Assembly (NCBI RefSeq): GCF_030169785.1
Contig: NZ_CP125854.1
Coordinates: 1,488,001 to 1,552,000 of the forward strand
Length of the DNA: 64,000 bases
Reading direction: 5' to 3'
Origin: Bdellovibrio sp. 22V
GTDB lineage: Bacteria > Bdellovibrionota > Bdellovibrionia > Bdellovibrionales > Bdellovibrionaceae
The position numbers were made by a program, and so were the translations under genes. Shown piece by piece: positions 34,232-42,467 of the stretch (position 1 is the first letter of the stretch; every line of letters starts with the position of its first letter). The notes beneath the pieces are model-generated. The model did not search any database. It was given only the letters and a program-made list of their open reading frames with translations, and was not told where the DNA came from.

Positions 34232-35905
34232 CTAAAAGTCGTCGTCGTTAACAAGATACCAACGGTCTCCGAAGTCGGATGATTTCAAAAGCGCTGAATT
34301 CGCCATCGGAGACGTGTTAATCATCTCTTCGCTTGGATTTTTAAAATAGTAAGGAGCGTAGGGACGCATCTGACTGTATTCGAGATACAGGTGGTCTCTA
34401 CGGTCAATCGTCATGACCTGATAATAATGCGTGTACTCCTGCGCATTGGGATAAACCAAGACTTGCGGTTTGTTCCAATGAAAATCTTTGCCTGAAGAAT
34501 CAAGCTGACCTTTTTGATAAGCGAGCGCGCCAAAGTATTCAAAATCAAAAATCGATTTATCGTGCATCCACAGACGATACGCAAGATGCAATTGATCTTT
34601 ACTGTCGATGACGAAAGAAACGTATGTCTGGCCTCCGCCGGGAACACCGGGAATATTAAAGACTGCGGGGTAACCATTCTCATAGGTATTTACGTATTGA
34701 GCGGGTGTCCAGCCCTCAATCGAGTCCGGCTGCAAAGAAGTCGTCGAAGCGAAATGAGCTCCGTGAGCGCCTCCTACAACCACAAGACGTCCTTGGCTCG
34801 TACGCACAAGGCCCGGCTGATTGTGACTGTCATTGGTCGGCCAGGTCTTAAGGATATTTTGTTTTTTAAGAAGCTTTGTTTGGGTGTCGTACTCTGCAAT
34901 CCAAATCGCCGAATTGGGATCGCCCTTTTTATTGGGAACCGTATTTGTGGGACGCCCACGCTGATTCTTTTCTACTTTGTGAAGAAGATCTGCTTCCAGC
35001 CATACGACGAAGTATTTGCGGCCTGCGCGAAGAATTTTGACGGCGCTGCCGCTGCGATAACCGATAGGTTGCGCGGTTTTGCTTAGTTCAATCGGTGCAG
35101 ATAACACGAGCTCGCCGTTTTCATCAAATGCCGTCGTTTGCAACGTCAAGCGTCCGACAGTGCCTTGCCAATATTCAAACCCTGCTTCATAACCGGGAGC
35201 TTTTCCCGTCGCCTGGAAATACAAAAACGCGGGAGGTCCCTGCAACGGACGAGGAGAGTAAGGTCTTTCCAGATCGTACCATTCTGGCAATGAAGGGCTT
35301 GACAGCAGAATTCGACTTTCCCATGTCGTGCCTTTATCTTTGGAATACATCAGAACATAGTTCTTATCCGGCGACTTGCCGGTTTTGATTCGCAAAACGG
35401 TGTACATGACATCATTTTTGTCAAAGACGGCCATCTTCGGGTCCCACAGAATATCTTGTTTGTTAAAACGAATAAGGTCCTCGACGGAACTTGCCGGAAA
35501 ACTTTTCTGCAGAGCCGCCACGTCAAGACCGCGCTCTTTCCAAACGCCGTTTTCTAATTTCACAAAGCCATTATTCAAAGCGGTTGTTTGACTGCGCTCG
35601 TGCTTGCGAAAAAACGGTGTGTTCTTACTGTCAAAGGCCGGAATATAAATCGGGTAGCCCGGGTTCCAAGAAAAGGTCTGTCTTTCATGATAGCTTTCTT
35701 GAAAGTTAGCGACCTCTGCTGAGGAATTAAACTGATTCAAACCGGTTTTGGGAAAAGGCGGCAACTTCAAAGGAGCATAAGTTCGCGCAAGAGAAGCAAA
35801 GCTTGCTTCTCCTTCAATGCGTTTTTGCGGCTCAAAAGAAAAATTATAAGAACAGATCAGCGCGACAGCAAAAATCGCAAAACATAAAATCTTTTTCATC
35901 GTCAT
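34232..35905 (-). CDS. Exported BNR-repeat protein (BNR_4-like)
   Basis: A 557-residue protein with a signal peptide or anchor (LCFAIFAVALICSYNFSF). Asp-box-like motifs SKDKGTTWE (about 188) and SSDFGDRWYL near the C-terminus, plus HNQPGLVRTSQGRLVVVGGAHGAHF, fit a BNR_4-type beta-propeller. That fold occurs in sialidase-like proteins and in some polysaccharide lyases. No set of catalytic residues can be assigned by eye, so enzyme activity is uncertain. GGAG lies before the two candidate starts, ATG 35905 and ATG 35899. The gene follows the outer-membrane protein gene by 15 nt and is co-transcribed with it. Confidence 0.7.
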   Translation of the reverse strand: MTMKKILCFAIFAVALICSYNFSFEPQKRIEGEASFASLARTYAPLKLPPFPKTGLNQFNSSAEVANFQESYHERQTFSWNPGYPIYIPAFDSKNTPFFRKHERSQTTALNNGFVKLENGVWKERGLDVAALQKSFPASSVEDLIRFNKQDILWDPKMAVFDKNDVMYTVLRIKTGKSPDKNYVLMYSKDKGTTWESRILLSSPSLPEWYDLERPYSPRPLQGPPAFLYFQATGKAPGYEAGFEYWQGTVGRLTLQTTAFDENGELVLSAPIELSKTAQPIGYRSGSAVKILRAGRKYFVVWLEADLLHKVEKNQRGRPTNTVPNKKGDPNSAIWIAEYDTQTKLLKKQNILKTWPTNDSHNQPGLVRTSQGRLVVVGGAHGAHFASTTSLQPDSIEGWTPAQYVNTYENGYPAVFNIPGVPGGGQTYVSFVIDSKDQLHLAYRLWMHDKSIFDFEYFGALAYQKGQLDSSGKDFHWNKPQVLVYPNAQEYTHYYQVMTIDRRDHLYLEYSQMRPYAPYYFKNPSEEMINTSPMANSALLKSSDFGDRWYLVNDDDF

Positions 35906-35920
35906 GACTCCGAAAACAGA

Positions 35921-36757
35921 TTAAAAATTCATACCCCAGCCCGCGCGCAAGATAATCTGTTTTGCGGAAGAAGTGCTGTTGTCCGGGAAGATTGCATAGT
36001 CTAGCTGCATGGGAATAAAGTTTTCGCGGCTGAGGTGATAGTCTAACCCCAACGAACCCACGATTGTTTGATTCGTGCTGATTTTACTTGTATCAAGAAC
36101 GTTACTGGATTTGCCAATGGCAAAGAGGAAACCTAAACCCGCTCCAGCCCAGACATCCATTGTTTTAGAATGGATGAAAGAATAACGAACCAAAGCTTCT
36201 AAACCCAGATAGCTGATTTCGACTTTACATGAAGAAGATCCAGAACAAGCGGCCGCGGCAGAGTCTCCCGTCGCGTTCAAAGTTTCGTAGCCACCTAAAA
36301 TGCGCGCGCTGATTCGGCCATCCAACTGCATTTGATAAAACGCAGAAAGATTAAAGCTGGAACCAGACAATGAAATGGAAGACGCTCCTGTGGGTTTAAC
36401 GTCCATCGAGTTCATTGCGTAACCCGCTGTGAAACCCCAAGCGGAATTTGATTTTGGCGCTTTGCTTTTTGCCGTTGGTTTTGCGGCTGCACCGGGCGTG
36501 TACTTCGCTACGGAATAATCTTTTTGCATACGGCCTTTGATGACCGCGGCCACGGCACGGCCGTCTTTGACTTGCTTGATTTCAAGAAGCGCGCGAGCTT
36601 TTCCATCAGCATCCCGAGCACCCAATTTATCACCGACCTGCAGGTCTTCGCCTTCAAGATCAATCAAAGCGCGATCGTTTTTAACGGCGACCGTGCGCAG
36701 AGCGTAAGCGGGTGAAACCAAAGATGTTAATAGCAGTGCTGTAATCAAAGTTCTCAT
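35921..36757 (-). CDS. Outer-membrane beta-barrel protein with N-terminal soluble domain
   Basis: A 278-residue protein with a signal peptide (ends SPAYA). A soluble N-terminal domain (about 20-90) contains GDKLGARDADGKARALLEI and is followed by a basic Ala/Pro/Lys linker (TPGAAAKPTAKSKAPKS). An eight-stranded-type barrel (about 105-278) of alternating hydrophobic strands ends in the outer-membrane signal GWGMNF. It resembles the OmpA/OmpW-like porin superfamily. The linker with Lys may touch peptidoglycan (inference). The divergent region to the haem cluster carries a TCTCA-type palindrome. Confidence 0.75.
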   Translation of the reverse strand: MRTLITALLLTSLVSPAYALRTVAVKNDRALIDLEGEDLQVGDKLGARDADGKARALLEIKQVKDGRAVAAVIKGRMQKDYSVAKYTPGAAAKPTAKSKAPKSNSAWGFTAGYAMNSMDVKPTGASSISLSGSSFNLSAFYQMQLDGRISARILGGYETLNATGDSAAAACSGSSSCKVEISYLGLEALVRYSFIHSKTMDVWAGAGLGFLFAIGKSSNVLDTSKISTNQTIVGSLGLDYHLSRENFIPMQLDYAIFPDNSTSSAKQIILRAGWGMNF

Positions 36758-36862
36758 AGGGGTTCTATCGTCAGTTTAAGAATGAAACTAAAGCTTTTTG
36801 AGACATTCGGAGTCCTTAGAGTAATTCGTGGACCGCAAACAACGGGTAATTCTCGCAAAATG

Positions 36863-36879
36863 TGTCTCAACTTGAGAGC
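36863..36879. promoter_or_regulatory. Putative operator TCTCA-N3-TGAGA (copy 3)
   Basis: Exact core TCTCA-ACT-TGAGA (36865-36877), preceded by TG. It is centred 67 nt upstream of the ATG at 36938, almost the same distance as copy 1 from its gene, and 114 nt from the divergent outer-membrane protein gene. A half-site TTGAGACA lies at about 36798-36805. Confidence 0.6.
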
Positions 36880-36937
36880 GGATATATCGAAGCGCCGCTC
36901 CCTTCCGATAAGATATAGGAACACTTTATTCGGGGGA

Positions 36938-38491
36938 ATGAACGTGTCAAAGTACGTCGTAACAATCGGCATCTATTTGCTATTGGGAGTATCTTTCGCT
37001 TCGGGCCAGTCATTGTCTGAAGTGGCGTTCTTCAATCGTTGTTATTCCCATTTAACAGGAAAACCTGTTCCGCTCGGCCACCCGGCGATGGCGCAAGTTC
37101 GGGCGGGGAAAATCAAAGCACTAGATGCTTGTAAGGCTTTGCTCGACAAAGCGGAGTTGGACCCTTCGGGGCCTCTTATCTTGCGGACCGATGCGGAAGC
37201 GAAAGCCATTCTTAACAATTTCTATAATTTCCACCGCACTTGGTTTCCAACGAACAACGTAGAACAGATTCAAGACTATAACGATGAGATCTCGCGCGGA
37301 ACCGTCGACATTTACGATTCCACCGAGCCAGGTCTTGCCATCACACGGGCGGTTTTTGCCCGCGGAGCAAGTTATAGCGATGTTTTGAATTTGAGTTATG
37401 GCGTGCGAGCTCAGAGAGAAGAGAATCTTTCCGTGCGCAATCAATACGGCTTTCAAGTGAATTTTCCAGGACGCCGTGATTATGGCAACAACTTCGGGCT
37501 CAACGAGAACCTTTACCATTTCCGTGCTCTGTCGGGCGGTTTTAATGGAAACTCCGATACGACAAACTCGATCTTTCTGAATATTCCCAAGATTGAAATC
37601 GGGGAGTTGGTAGGTATTCGTCTGACGACGGAAAGTCTGTTTATTCCCAATGTCTCGTTGCAACCTTTGGGACCAGACCGTGCGGGAAATACACAGCAGG
37701 GGCTTAACTACTCTTATGACTTTTATAAAACCTACGGTGGTGGTGTGATCGGAAGCCCTATTTACTTCTTGCTGAACTACGGTCACGGCCGTGGTCTTGA
37801 AGCCAATGGAACGACGAAGTTGCCACGCCGCTGGTCGCAAACGAATATGAGCGCGTTCTTATGCTCTGAGCTTCCGGCCTTGCGTGAAAGTGACATCAAA
37901 AAATTTATTGTTGGAAACTCTTCCGCGCCATTTAGAAACTCTGGCAGCTGCGTGATGTGCCATGCGACGATTGATCCGATGGCATACACAGCCCGCAACC
38001 TTGTCATGGGTAACAGCGATTATACGGAGTTCAGCGCGGGTTCCCGCACGCACGCGAAGAACGCTTTGATGCTTTTAAGTTATCGTGACGAGATTCCTTC
38101 TGATGACACTTGGCATTCAGAACCTGTGGCCGGATTTCATCGTATGACTCCGAAGGGGCGTCTTTTCTTCCGCTCAATGACGGGGGAATTGGTGGACCGT
38201 CCCGTTCACGGCATCGCGCAGTTGGGTGCGGTGATGTCACAAACGACCGATTTTTATTACTGTGCAGCGAAACGCTATTTTGAATACTTCACGGGCATTC
38301 AAGTTCCTTTGTATGACCGTCAGAATCCAGCAAACGCGCATTTAAATCGCGCACTTTCCGCGGAAGCGATCGAAGACAGAAAATTTGTAGAAGCTCTTGG
38401 GGAAGGGCTTCGCACCTCGAATTCAGTTCGCGAGATGTTAAAACAGATTATGTCTTCAAAGTATTATCGCAGCGTGAATTACAGGGAATAA
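36938..38491 (+). CDS. Exported CxxCH haem-motif protein, DUF1585/1588-like
   Basis: A 517-residue protein. The ATG at 36938 follows CGGGGG and begins a signal peptide (ends FASGQ). A single haem-c motif CVMCH occurs in SGSCVMCHATIDP. The C-terminal part (GRLFFRSMTGELVDRPVHGIAQLG, YYCAAKRYFEYFTG, VREMLKQIMSSKYYR) resembles the DUF1588/DUF1585 module of planctomycete-type cytochromes. Such proteins are usually encoded next to a DUF1501/DUF1552 protein, as here (38502). Function in that pairing is unknown. It is the first gene of an operon of four or five exported proteins. Confidence 0.7.
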   Translation: MNVSKYVVTIGIYLLLGVSFASGQSLSEVAFFNRCYSHLTGKPVPLGHPAMAQVRAGKIKALDACKALLDKAELDPSGPLILRTDAEAKAILNNFYNFHRTWFPTNNVEQIQDYNDEISRGTVDIYDSTEPGLAITRAVFARGASYSDVLNLSYGVRAQREENLSVRNQYGFQVNFPGRRDYGNNFGLNENLYHFRALSGGFNGNSDTTNSIFLNIPKIEIGELVGIRLTTESLFIPNVSLQPLGPDRAGNTQQGLNYSYDFYKTYGGGVIGSPIYFLLNYGHGRGLEANGTTKLPRRWSQTNMSAFLCSELPALRESDIKKFIVGNSSAPFRNSGSCVMCHATIDPMAYTARNLVMGNSDYTEFSAGSRTHAKNALMLLSYRDEIPSDDTWHSEPVAGFHRMTPKGRLFFRSMTGELVDRPVHGIAQLGAVMSQTTDFYYCAAKRYFEYFTGIQVPLYDRQNPANAHLNRALSAEAIEDRKFVEALGEGLRTSNSVREMLKQIMSSKYYRSVNYRE

Positions 38492-38501
38492 CGGGGGCCA
38501 A

Positions 38502-40187
38502 ATGGGGGACAGTAATCATATTACCCGCAGGGGATTGTTAATTGGTGGCTCTGTCATTGGAGCTTCGGCATTGGTGCCGACACCTGTTGAACGTCTTCTT
38601 AATATGCTGACAACCGGGATTATTCATCAAGCGCAAGCGGATGCCAACGGTACGGCAGGTTCGCGCAATTTTATCAACTTCCTTATGCCCGGCGGACCGA
38701 TTCGTTATACTTTCGATGCGTGGATGCGCACGAATCCTAACGATGCAATGCTGGATTTCAATCCCATGGTTACGAATCGTTTTGTGAACTCGGGCGGCCG
38801 GGTCACAGGTGTTGAAAATTCAACATTCAATTACAATGGCGTTCTTGTTCCGCACATGTTCTCGCATAACGTTTATAACGGTAAAGGTGCACAACGTCCT
38901 TTGACGGATCTTCTTAACCACATGATGGTGATCCGCGGTTACGGAACAGGTCTGGACGGACACCCCTTCAATGCGACGGCTCAGCAAGCGCCTGTGGGCG
39001 GGGTGTCTTCACTTTTAGGTTTGGCTGCGGATTATTCAAAGAAAACATTCGAAGCGATCGAATGGCCCGACCGCGGCGCTTACGGAAACTTCAACTCTGT
39101 GAATGGAAAAGCTTTGAACAAACTGACCGGCAGTCCGTTGGTTTCTTTGCTTGAAGGTTTTGGCGGCCCTCAAGGCGGTCGTGTGAAAGGTCGCAGTTTG
39201 AAAGACCGCAATCGTGCGGCTTTCGATCTGGCGCAAGCGCGTCTGAAAGCTTATGCACAATCCGATTTCGCGGGTTCAACAATGTTGGGAAAAAATCTTT
39301 CCAATGCTTCGGACCTCATGAAAAAAGGCACGGGCAATATTGATGGCTACTGGAACTCGGCTGTGAATCGCTACCGTACTTTGATTCAAAACAGTTTGCG
39401 CCAAAGCGGCTTGGTCGGTATCAGCGATATTCCGTTGATTTCGGATGAGGGTAACTTCTGGCGTGTGCATGTCGCGGATGGAAACCGTGGTTTGAAAGTC
39501 AGCAGTGATTTCGATATGCGCGATGCTTTGAGTACGATGACAGTGCCGGGAGCTTTGGCTGAAGGCTTAGCTATGGCCGAGTACGTTCTTAAAGAAGGTC
39601 TTGTGACTTCAATCAACATGCACATCGGCGATATGCCTGGCGTCTTGTTGAAAGAAGCGGGCACGGGAATTCTTGCGCAACACAATGCCATTATCGATAT
39701 GCACGAAACAGGCGCGGTGCCTGCGGTGTTATTAACAACAGCTTACTATCGCGCTATTGCCTCGGGACTTTTAGAGTTGATTGATCAATTGAAGGCGGCG
39801 AAAGTTAACGGCGTCGATCTTTGGTCAGAAACAGTGATCCAAGTTATCAGCGAGTTTAATCGCAGTGCGCGTGCAAACGGCACGGGGAGCGATCACGGTT
39901 ACAACCAAATGGTGTCGAGCGTGTTTTCCGGAGCCATCAAAGGACCTGTCGTTGTCGGTAATATCTATCGCAACGGTCACGGTGGCGGTTACACGGGAAC
40001 TCAAGGTATCGGTGCACCGATTGACGGTTACAATCAAAAAGGCATGCCGAGTCCGACCATGGCGGCGTCGACCGTGGCGGCTCTTTTACGTGTTCCCAAA
40101 AATCCTTACGAGAATTTAGCGGCACCTCTTGTCGAGTTGCGCGGCGACCGTTTGGATGTCATTCACAAAGCGAAGTTGGTGGGATGA
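38502..40187 (+). CDS. Tat-exported DUF1501/DUF1552-like protein
   Basis: A 561-residue protein opening with a Tat signal (ITRRGLLIGGSVIGASAL). The C-terminal part shows the DUF1501-type pattern: TVIQVISEFNRSARANGTGSDHG, GAIKGPVVVGNIYRNG, then SPTMAASTVAALLRVP. These lie in the sulfatase/phosphatase-like fold, where Asp-His binds metal in relatives. The N-terminal part (NFINFLMPGGPIRYTFDAW) fits the same family. It pairs with the upstream CxxCH protein, as in planctomycetes and myxobacteria. GGGGG precedes the ATG, and the stop overlaps the next start (ATGA). Confidence 0.75.
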   Translation: MGDSNHITRRGLLIGGSVIGASALVPTPVERLLNMLTTGIIHQAQADANGTAGSRNFINFLMPGGPIRYTFDAWMRTNPNDAMLDFNPMVTNRFVNSGGRVTGVENSTFNYNGVLVPHMFSHNVYNGKGAQRPLTDLLNHMMVIRGYGTGLDGHPFNATAQQAPVGGVSSLLGLAADYSKKTFEAIEWPDRGAYGNFNSVNGKALNKLTGSPLVSLLEGFGGPQGGRVKGRSLKDRNRAAFDLAQARLKAYAQSDFAGSTMLGKNLSNASDLMKKGTGNIDGYWNSAVNRYRTLIQNSLRQSGLVGISDIPLISDEGNFWRVHVADGNRGLKVSSDFDMRDALSTMTVPGALAEGLAMAEYVLKEGLVTSINMHIGDMPGVLLKEAGTGILAQHNAIIDMHETGAVPAVLLTTAYYRAIASGLLELIDQLKAAKVNGVDLWSETVIQVISEFNRSARANGTGSDHGYNQMVSSVFSGAIKGPVVVGNIYRNGHGGGYTGTQGIGAPIDGYNQKGMPSPTMAASTVAALLRVPKNPYENLAAPLVELRGDRLDVIHKAKLVG

Positions 40188-40894
40188 TGTCTATGAATAA
40201 AGCTTCCATCAAATTTTTTACTTTGGCTCTTATTGGTTTGACTCTGACCCAAGCGTATCAAAACTGCGGGCAGATGGGCGGATTCCAAACCTTGGATTCT
40301 TCTTCGATGAATTTACAATTAGGCTCTGCCGGAGGAACTGATTTAACTCATCCGGGGCAAAAAGAGGTCACACCACCAACACAAAAAGTGCAGGTGGTGA
40401 ATCGTGAATATGTCGCCAGCCTGATGCGCGAAATTTTCACGACCAGCGCAGGTCCAGTTCCGAATTTGGAAGGGCTTCTTAATCAGTGGATTATCACGCG
40501 CGGCGCTCAGTATGGTCTGGCGTGCAATCCCTACAGCTCTTACACGGGCCGTGATTGCGGTGGCGATATCGCGAATGCAAACCTTGCCTACGAGACGGAC
40601 GATAACACCGTTCGCGAATCCTTCCGGATTCAATTTTGCGAGAATGTTTTGGGAATGGATGAAGGAGTAAACGCCATTCTGGAAAAAATCGCGAACAGAC
40701 CGGTGGCGCCGAATATTTCAGCGATCAAACAGGTCTATGGTCTTTTCTATCGTGGTGACGAAGCTCCGCAGTTGGTGATTGATTCACTCATGGATCTCGA
40801 TAGAACACTCGTGAAACAAAATGAGACGACGCTGGAAAGATGGCGAGCTTTGGCACTTCAAGTTTGCGAATCACCAGGGTGGCAGCTACAATAA
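40184..40894 (+). CDS. Probable lipoprotein with YQNC signal motif
   Basis: A 236-residue protein. The signal peptide (KFFTLALIGLTLTQA) ends in YQNC instead of a classical lipobox. The same element ends the signal of the next gene (FQNC) and of the VWA protein at 44148 (YQNC), so it is probably a lineage-specific lipidation motif. The mature part carries a linker with Gly/Ser/Thr and helical segments (REYVASLMREIFTT, NLEGLLNQWIITRG, ALQVCESPGWQ). No family recognised. It overlaps the DUF1501-like stop by 4 nt; ATGs at 40184, 40187 and 40193 are all possible starts. Confidence 0.75.
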   Translation: MMSMNKASIKFFTLALIGLTLTQAYQNCGQMGGFQTLDSSSMNLQLGSAGGTDLTHPGQKEVTPPTQKVQVVNREYVASLMREIFTTSAGPVPNLEGLLNQWIITRGAQYGLACNPYSSYTGRDCGGDIANANLAYETDDNTVRESFRIQFCENVLGMDEGVNAILEKIANRPVAPNISAIKQVYGLFYRGDEAPQLVIDSLMDLDRTLVKQNETTLERWRALALQVCESPGWQLQ

Positions 40895-40912
40895 AAGTTC
40901 TTGGGGGAAGAG

Positions 40913-41932
40913 ATGAAAAAAGGGGTTCAAAAGGGACTGATCGTCGCTGGTCTCACCGCTGTCGTCGGTGTGTCCTTTCAAAACTGCAGCGACTTTGCTC
41001 TGCAAGATCAAGTGCTTTATGAACAAGGTCTTTATGACTCTCGCGAAGCCCTTGATGCGAAAACTCTTCCGCAACTTCTTGAGTCTGATTATCTCGCAAA
41101 ATGGTCGAAGGTAGGCGCTACAGGTTATGTGGATCATGACTTCATGGCCGATCAATGGTCTTTTGTTGTCGCGGCTGATCGCAAAATCACCGGCACTATT
41201 TTTACGGTGGGCTCCGGTTCAGGCAACGAAATCAGCGAGATCAAAGTGAACTCCGGAAAAATTTCTTTGGTTCGTACGTCTGGTGCCGGCGCGACAGAAA
41301 CGCTCACCGTGAACTTGCCTAGCGAAGGTGATCGTATGGTCATTGCGGCGGCTCTGGGGCCTAAAGCGGGCGAGATGTCTTTGATGGTCAATGGGATCGT
41401 GCAATCAGGTACGATCGTGAAAACGGGTGTTCCTGGGGAATTCAGTTACATCGAAAAACTCGTGAGTAAAGGCGGCTCTGGCGGCCAAGTTTACGAGTAC
41501 GTCGTTTACGGCGGTGATAGCACGGAAGGTTACGGTCGCTTGACGGATTCAGAGTTAAATGTGATGTCTCGCTATATTGCAAACAATAACATGATCGCCA
41601 ATGTGGTCTTCGATCCAAGTCTGCTTTCCGGTGGCTCTGGAACGGGCGGTGGCGGAAGTCAGTTAGATCCTAAATTTGTTGCCGCTAAAAACGTGATCGA
41701 CTCAAAATGTATTCATTGTCACAACGGATCTCAAGCGGCGGACTTCAAAAATATTTCTGCCGCGAAAGCGATCACGAAAGGTGTTGTAGTGGCGGGAAAT
41801 CCAGCGGGTTCTTCATTGTATTTTCGCTTGAAGGGCTCTTCGGGCGCAGGAACGAAGAACATGCCATCGGACTCCGGTATTTCTGCAGCGGAAGTACAAG
41901 CCATTGCTGACTGGATCTCAAGTATTCAATAA
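40913..41932 (+). CDS. Lipoprotein with lectin-like region and C-terminal CxxCH domain
   Basis: A 339-residue protein; ATG at 40913 with GGGGGAAGAG upstream. The signal ends in FQNC (Cys about 25). The middle (about 70-235) looks like a concanavalin-type sandwich (WSFVVAADRKITGTIFTVGSGSG, MVIAAALGPKAGEMSLMVNG, EYVVYGG). A Gly/Ser linker leads to a cytochrome-c-like end with CIHCH (about 268) and a distal Met candidate in KNMPSDSG, closing with AEVQAIADWISS. This layout resembles planctomycete cytochrome C modules. It belongs to the operon from 36938 and is the second haem-motif protein in it. Confidence 0.75.
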   Translation: MKKGVQKGLIVAGLTAVVGVSFQNCSDFALQDQVLYEQGLYDSREALDAKTLPQLLESDYLAKWSKVGATGYVDHDFMADQWSFVVAADRKITGTIFTVGSGSGNEISEIKVNSGKISLVRTSGAGATETLTVNLPSEGDRMVIAAALGPKAGEMSLMVNGIVQSGTIVKTGVPGEFSYIEKLVSKGGSGGQVYEYVVYGGDSTEGYGRLTDSELNVMSRYIANNNMIANVVFDPSLLSGGSGTGGGGSQLDPKFVAAKNVIDSKCIHCHNGSQAADFKNISAAKAITKGVVVAGNPAGSSLYFRLKGSSGAGTKNMPSDSGISAAEVQAIADWISSIQ

Positions 41933-41980
41933 TCTTTTAATTAATAACTCAAAAAACCATGAGGTAGGGGGATTTATAAA

Positions 41981-42460
41981 ATGAAGTTTTTTGCAACTTT
42001 GATTCTTTCCATGAGCGTATCATATGCAGCTATGGCACAGAGTGTGACGGTCGATGTGGTTCTGAATCCAATGGGCGATTTTAAGGCGAAGACTTCCGAC
42101 GTAAAAGGTTCGGCGGTTGTGAAAGGCGACGAGGTTTCCGCAGAAAACATCGTCGTGAATTTGAAAGGTTTAAAAACGGGCGTAGAGCTTCGTGATAAAC
42201 ACACGCAAAAGCATTTGGACACGACAAAGTTCCCAGAAGCTGTTCTTGTTTCCGCAACGGGTAAAGGCGGAAAAGGAAAAGGTAAAATCAAAATCAGAGG
42301 CGTAGAAAAAGACGTTGAAGGAACTTACAAAGTAGAAGGTAAAGTTCTTAAAGCTGATTTCAAATTGAACATCAGCGACTTCGGTATCAGCGACATCAAC
42401 TACATGGGGGTGGGCGTAGAAGACGAAGTCACTCTTCACGTCGCTGTTCCGGTAAAATAA
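41981..42460 (+). CDS. YceI-family periplasmic protein
   Basis: A 159-residue protein with a signal peptide (ends YAAMA) and the YceI lipocalin-like barrel. Visible marks: VLNPMGDFKAKTSDVKGSA, VVNLKGLKTGVELRDKHTQKHLDTTKFPEA, and the closing DEVTLHVAVPVK. YceI proteins bind isoprenoid quinone-like lipids and are often near cytochromes. Here it follows the two CxxCH proteins by 48 nt on the same strand, which suggests a link with envelope redox chemistry (inference). GAGGTAGGGG lies upstream of the ATG. Confidence 0.9.
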   Translation: MKFFATLILSMSVSYAAMAQSVTVDVVLNPMGDFKAKTSDVKGSAVVKGDEVSAENIVVNLKGLKTGVELRDKHTQKHLDTTKFPEAVLVSATGKGGKGKGKIKIRGVEKDVEGTYKVEGKVLKADFKLNISDFGISDINYMGVGVEDEVTLHVAVPVK

Positions 42461-42467
42461 ATAAGTC

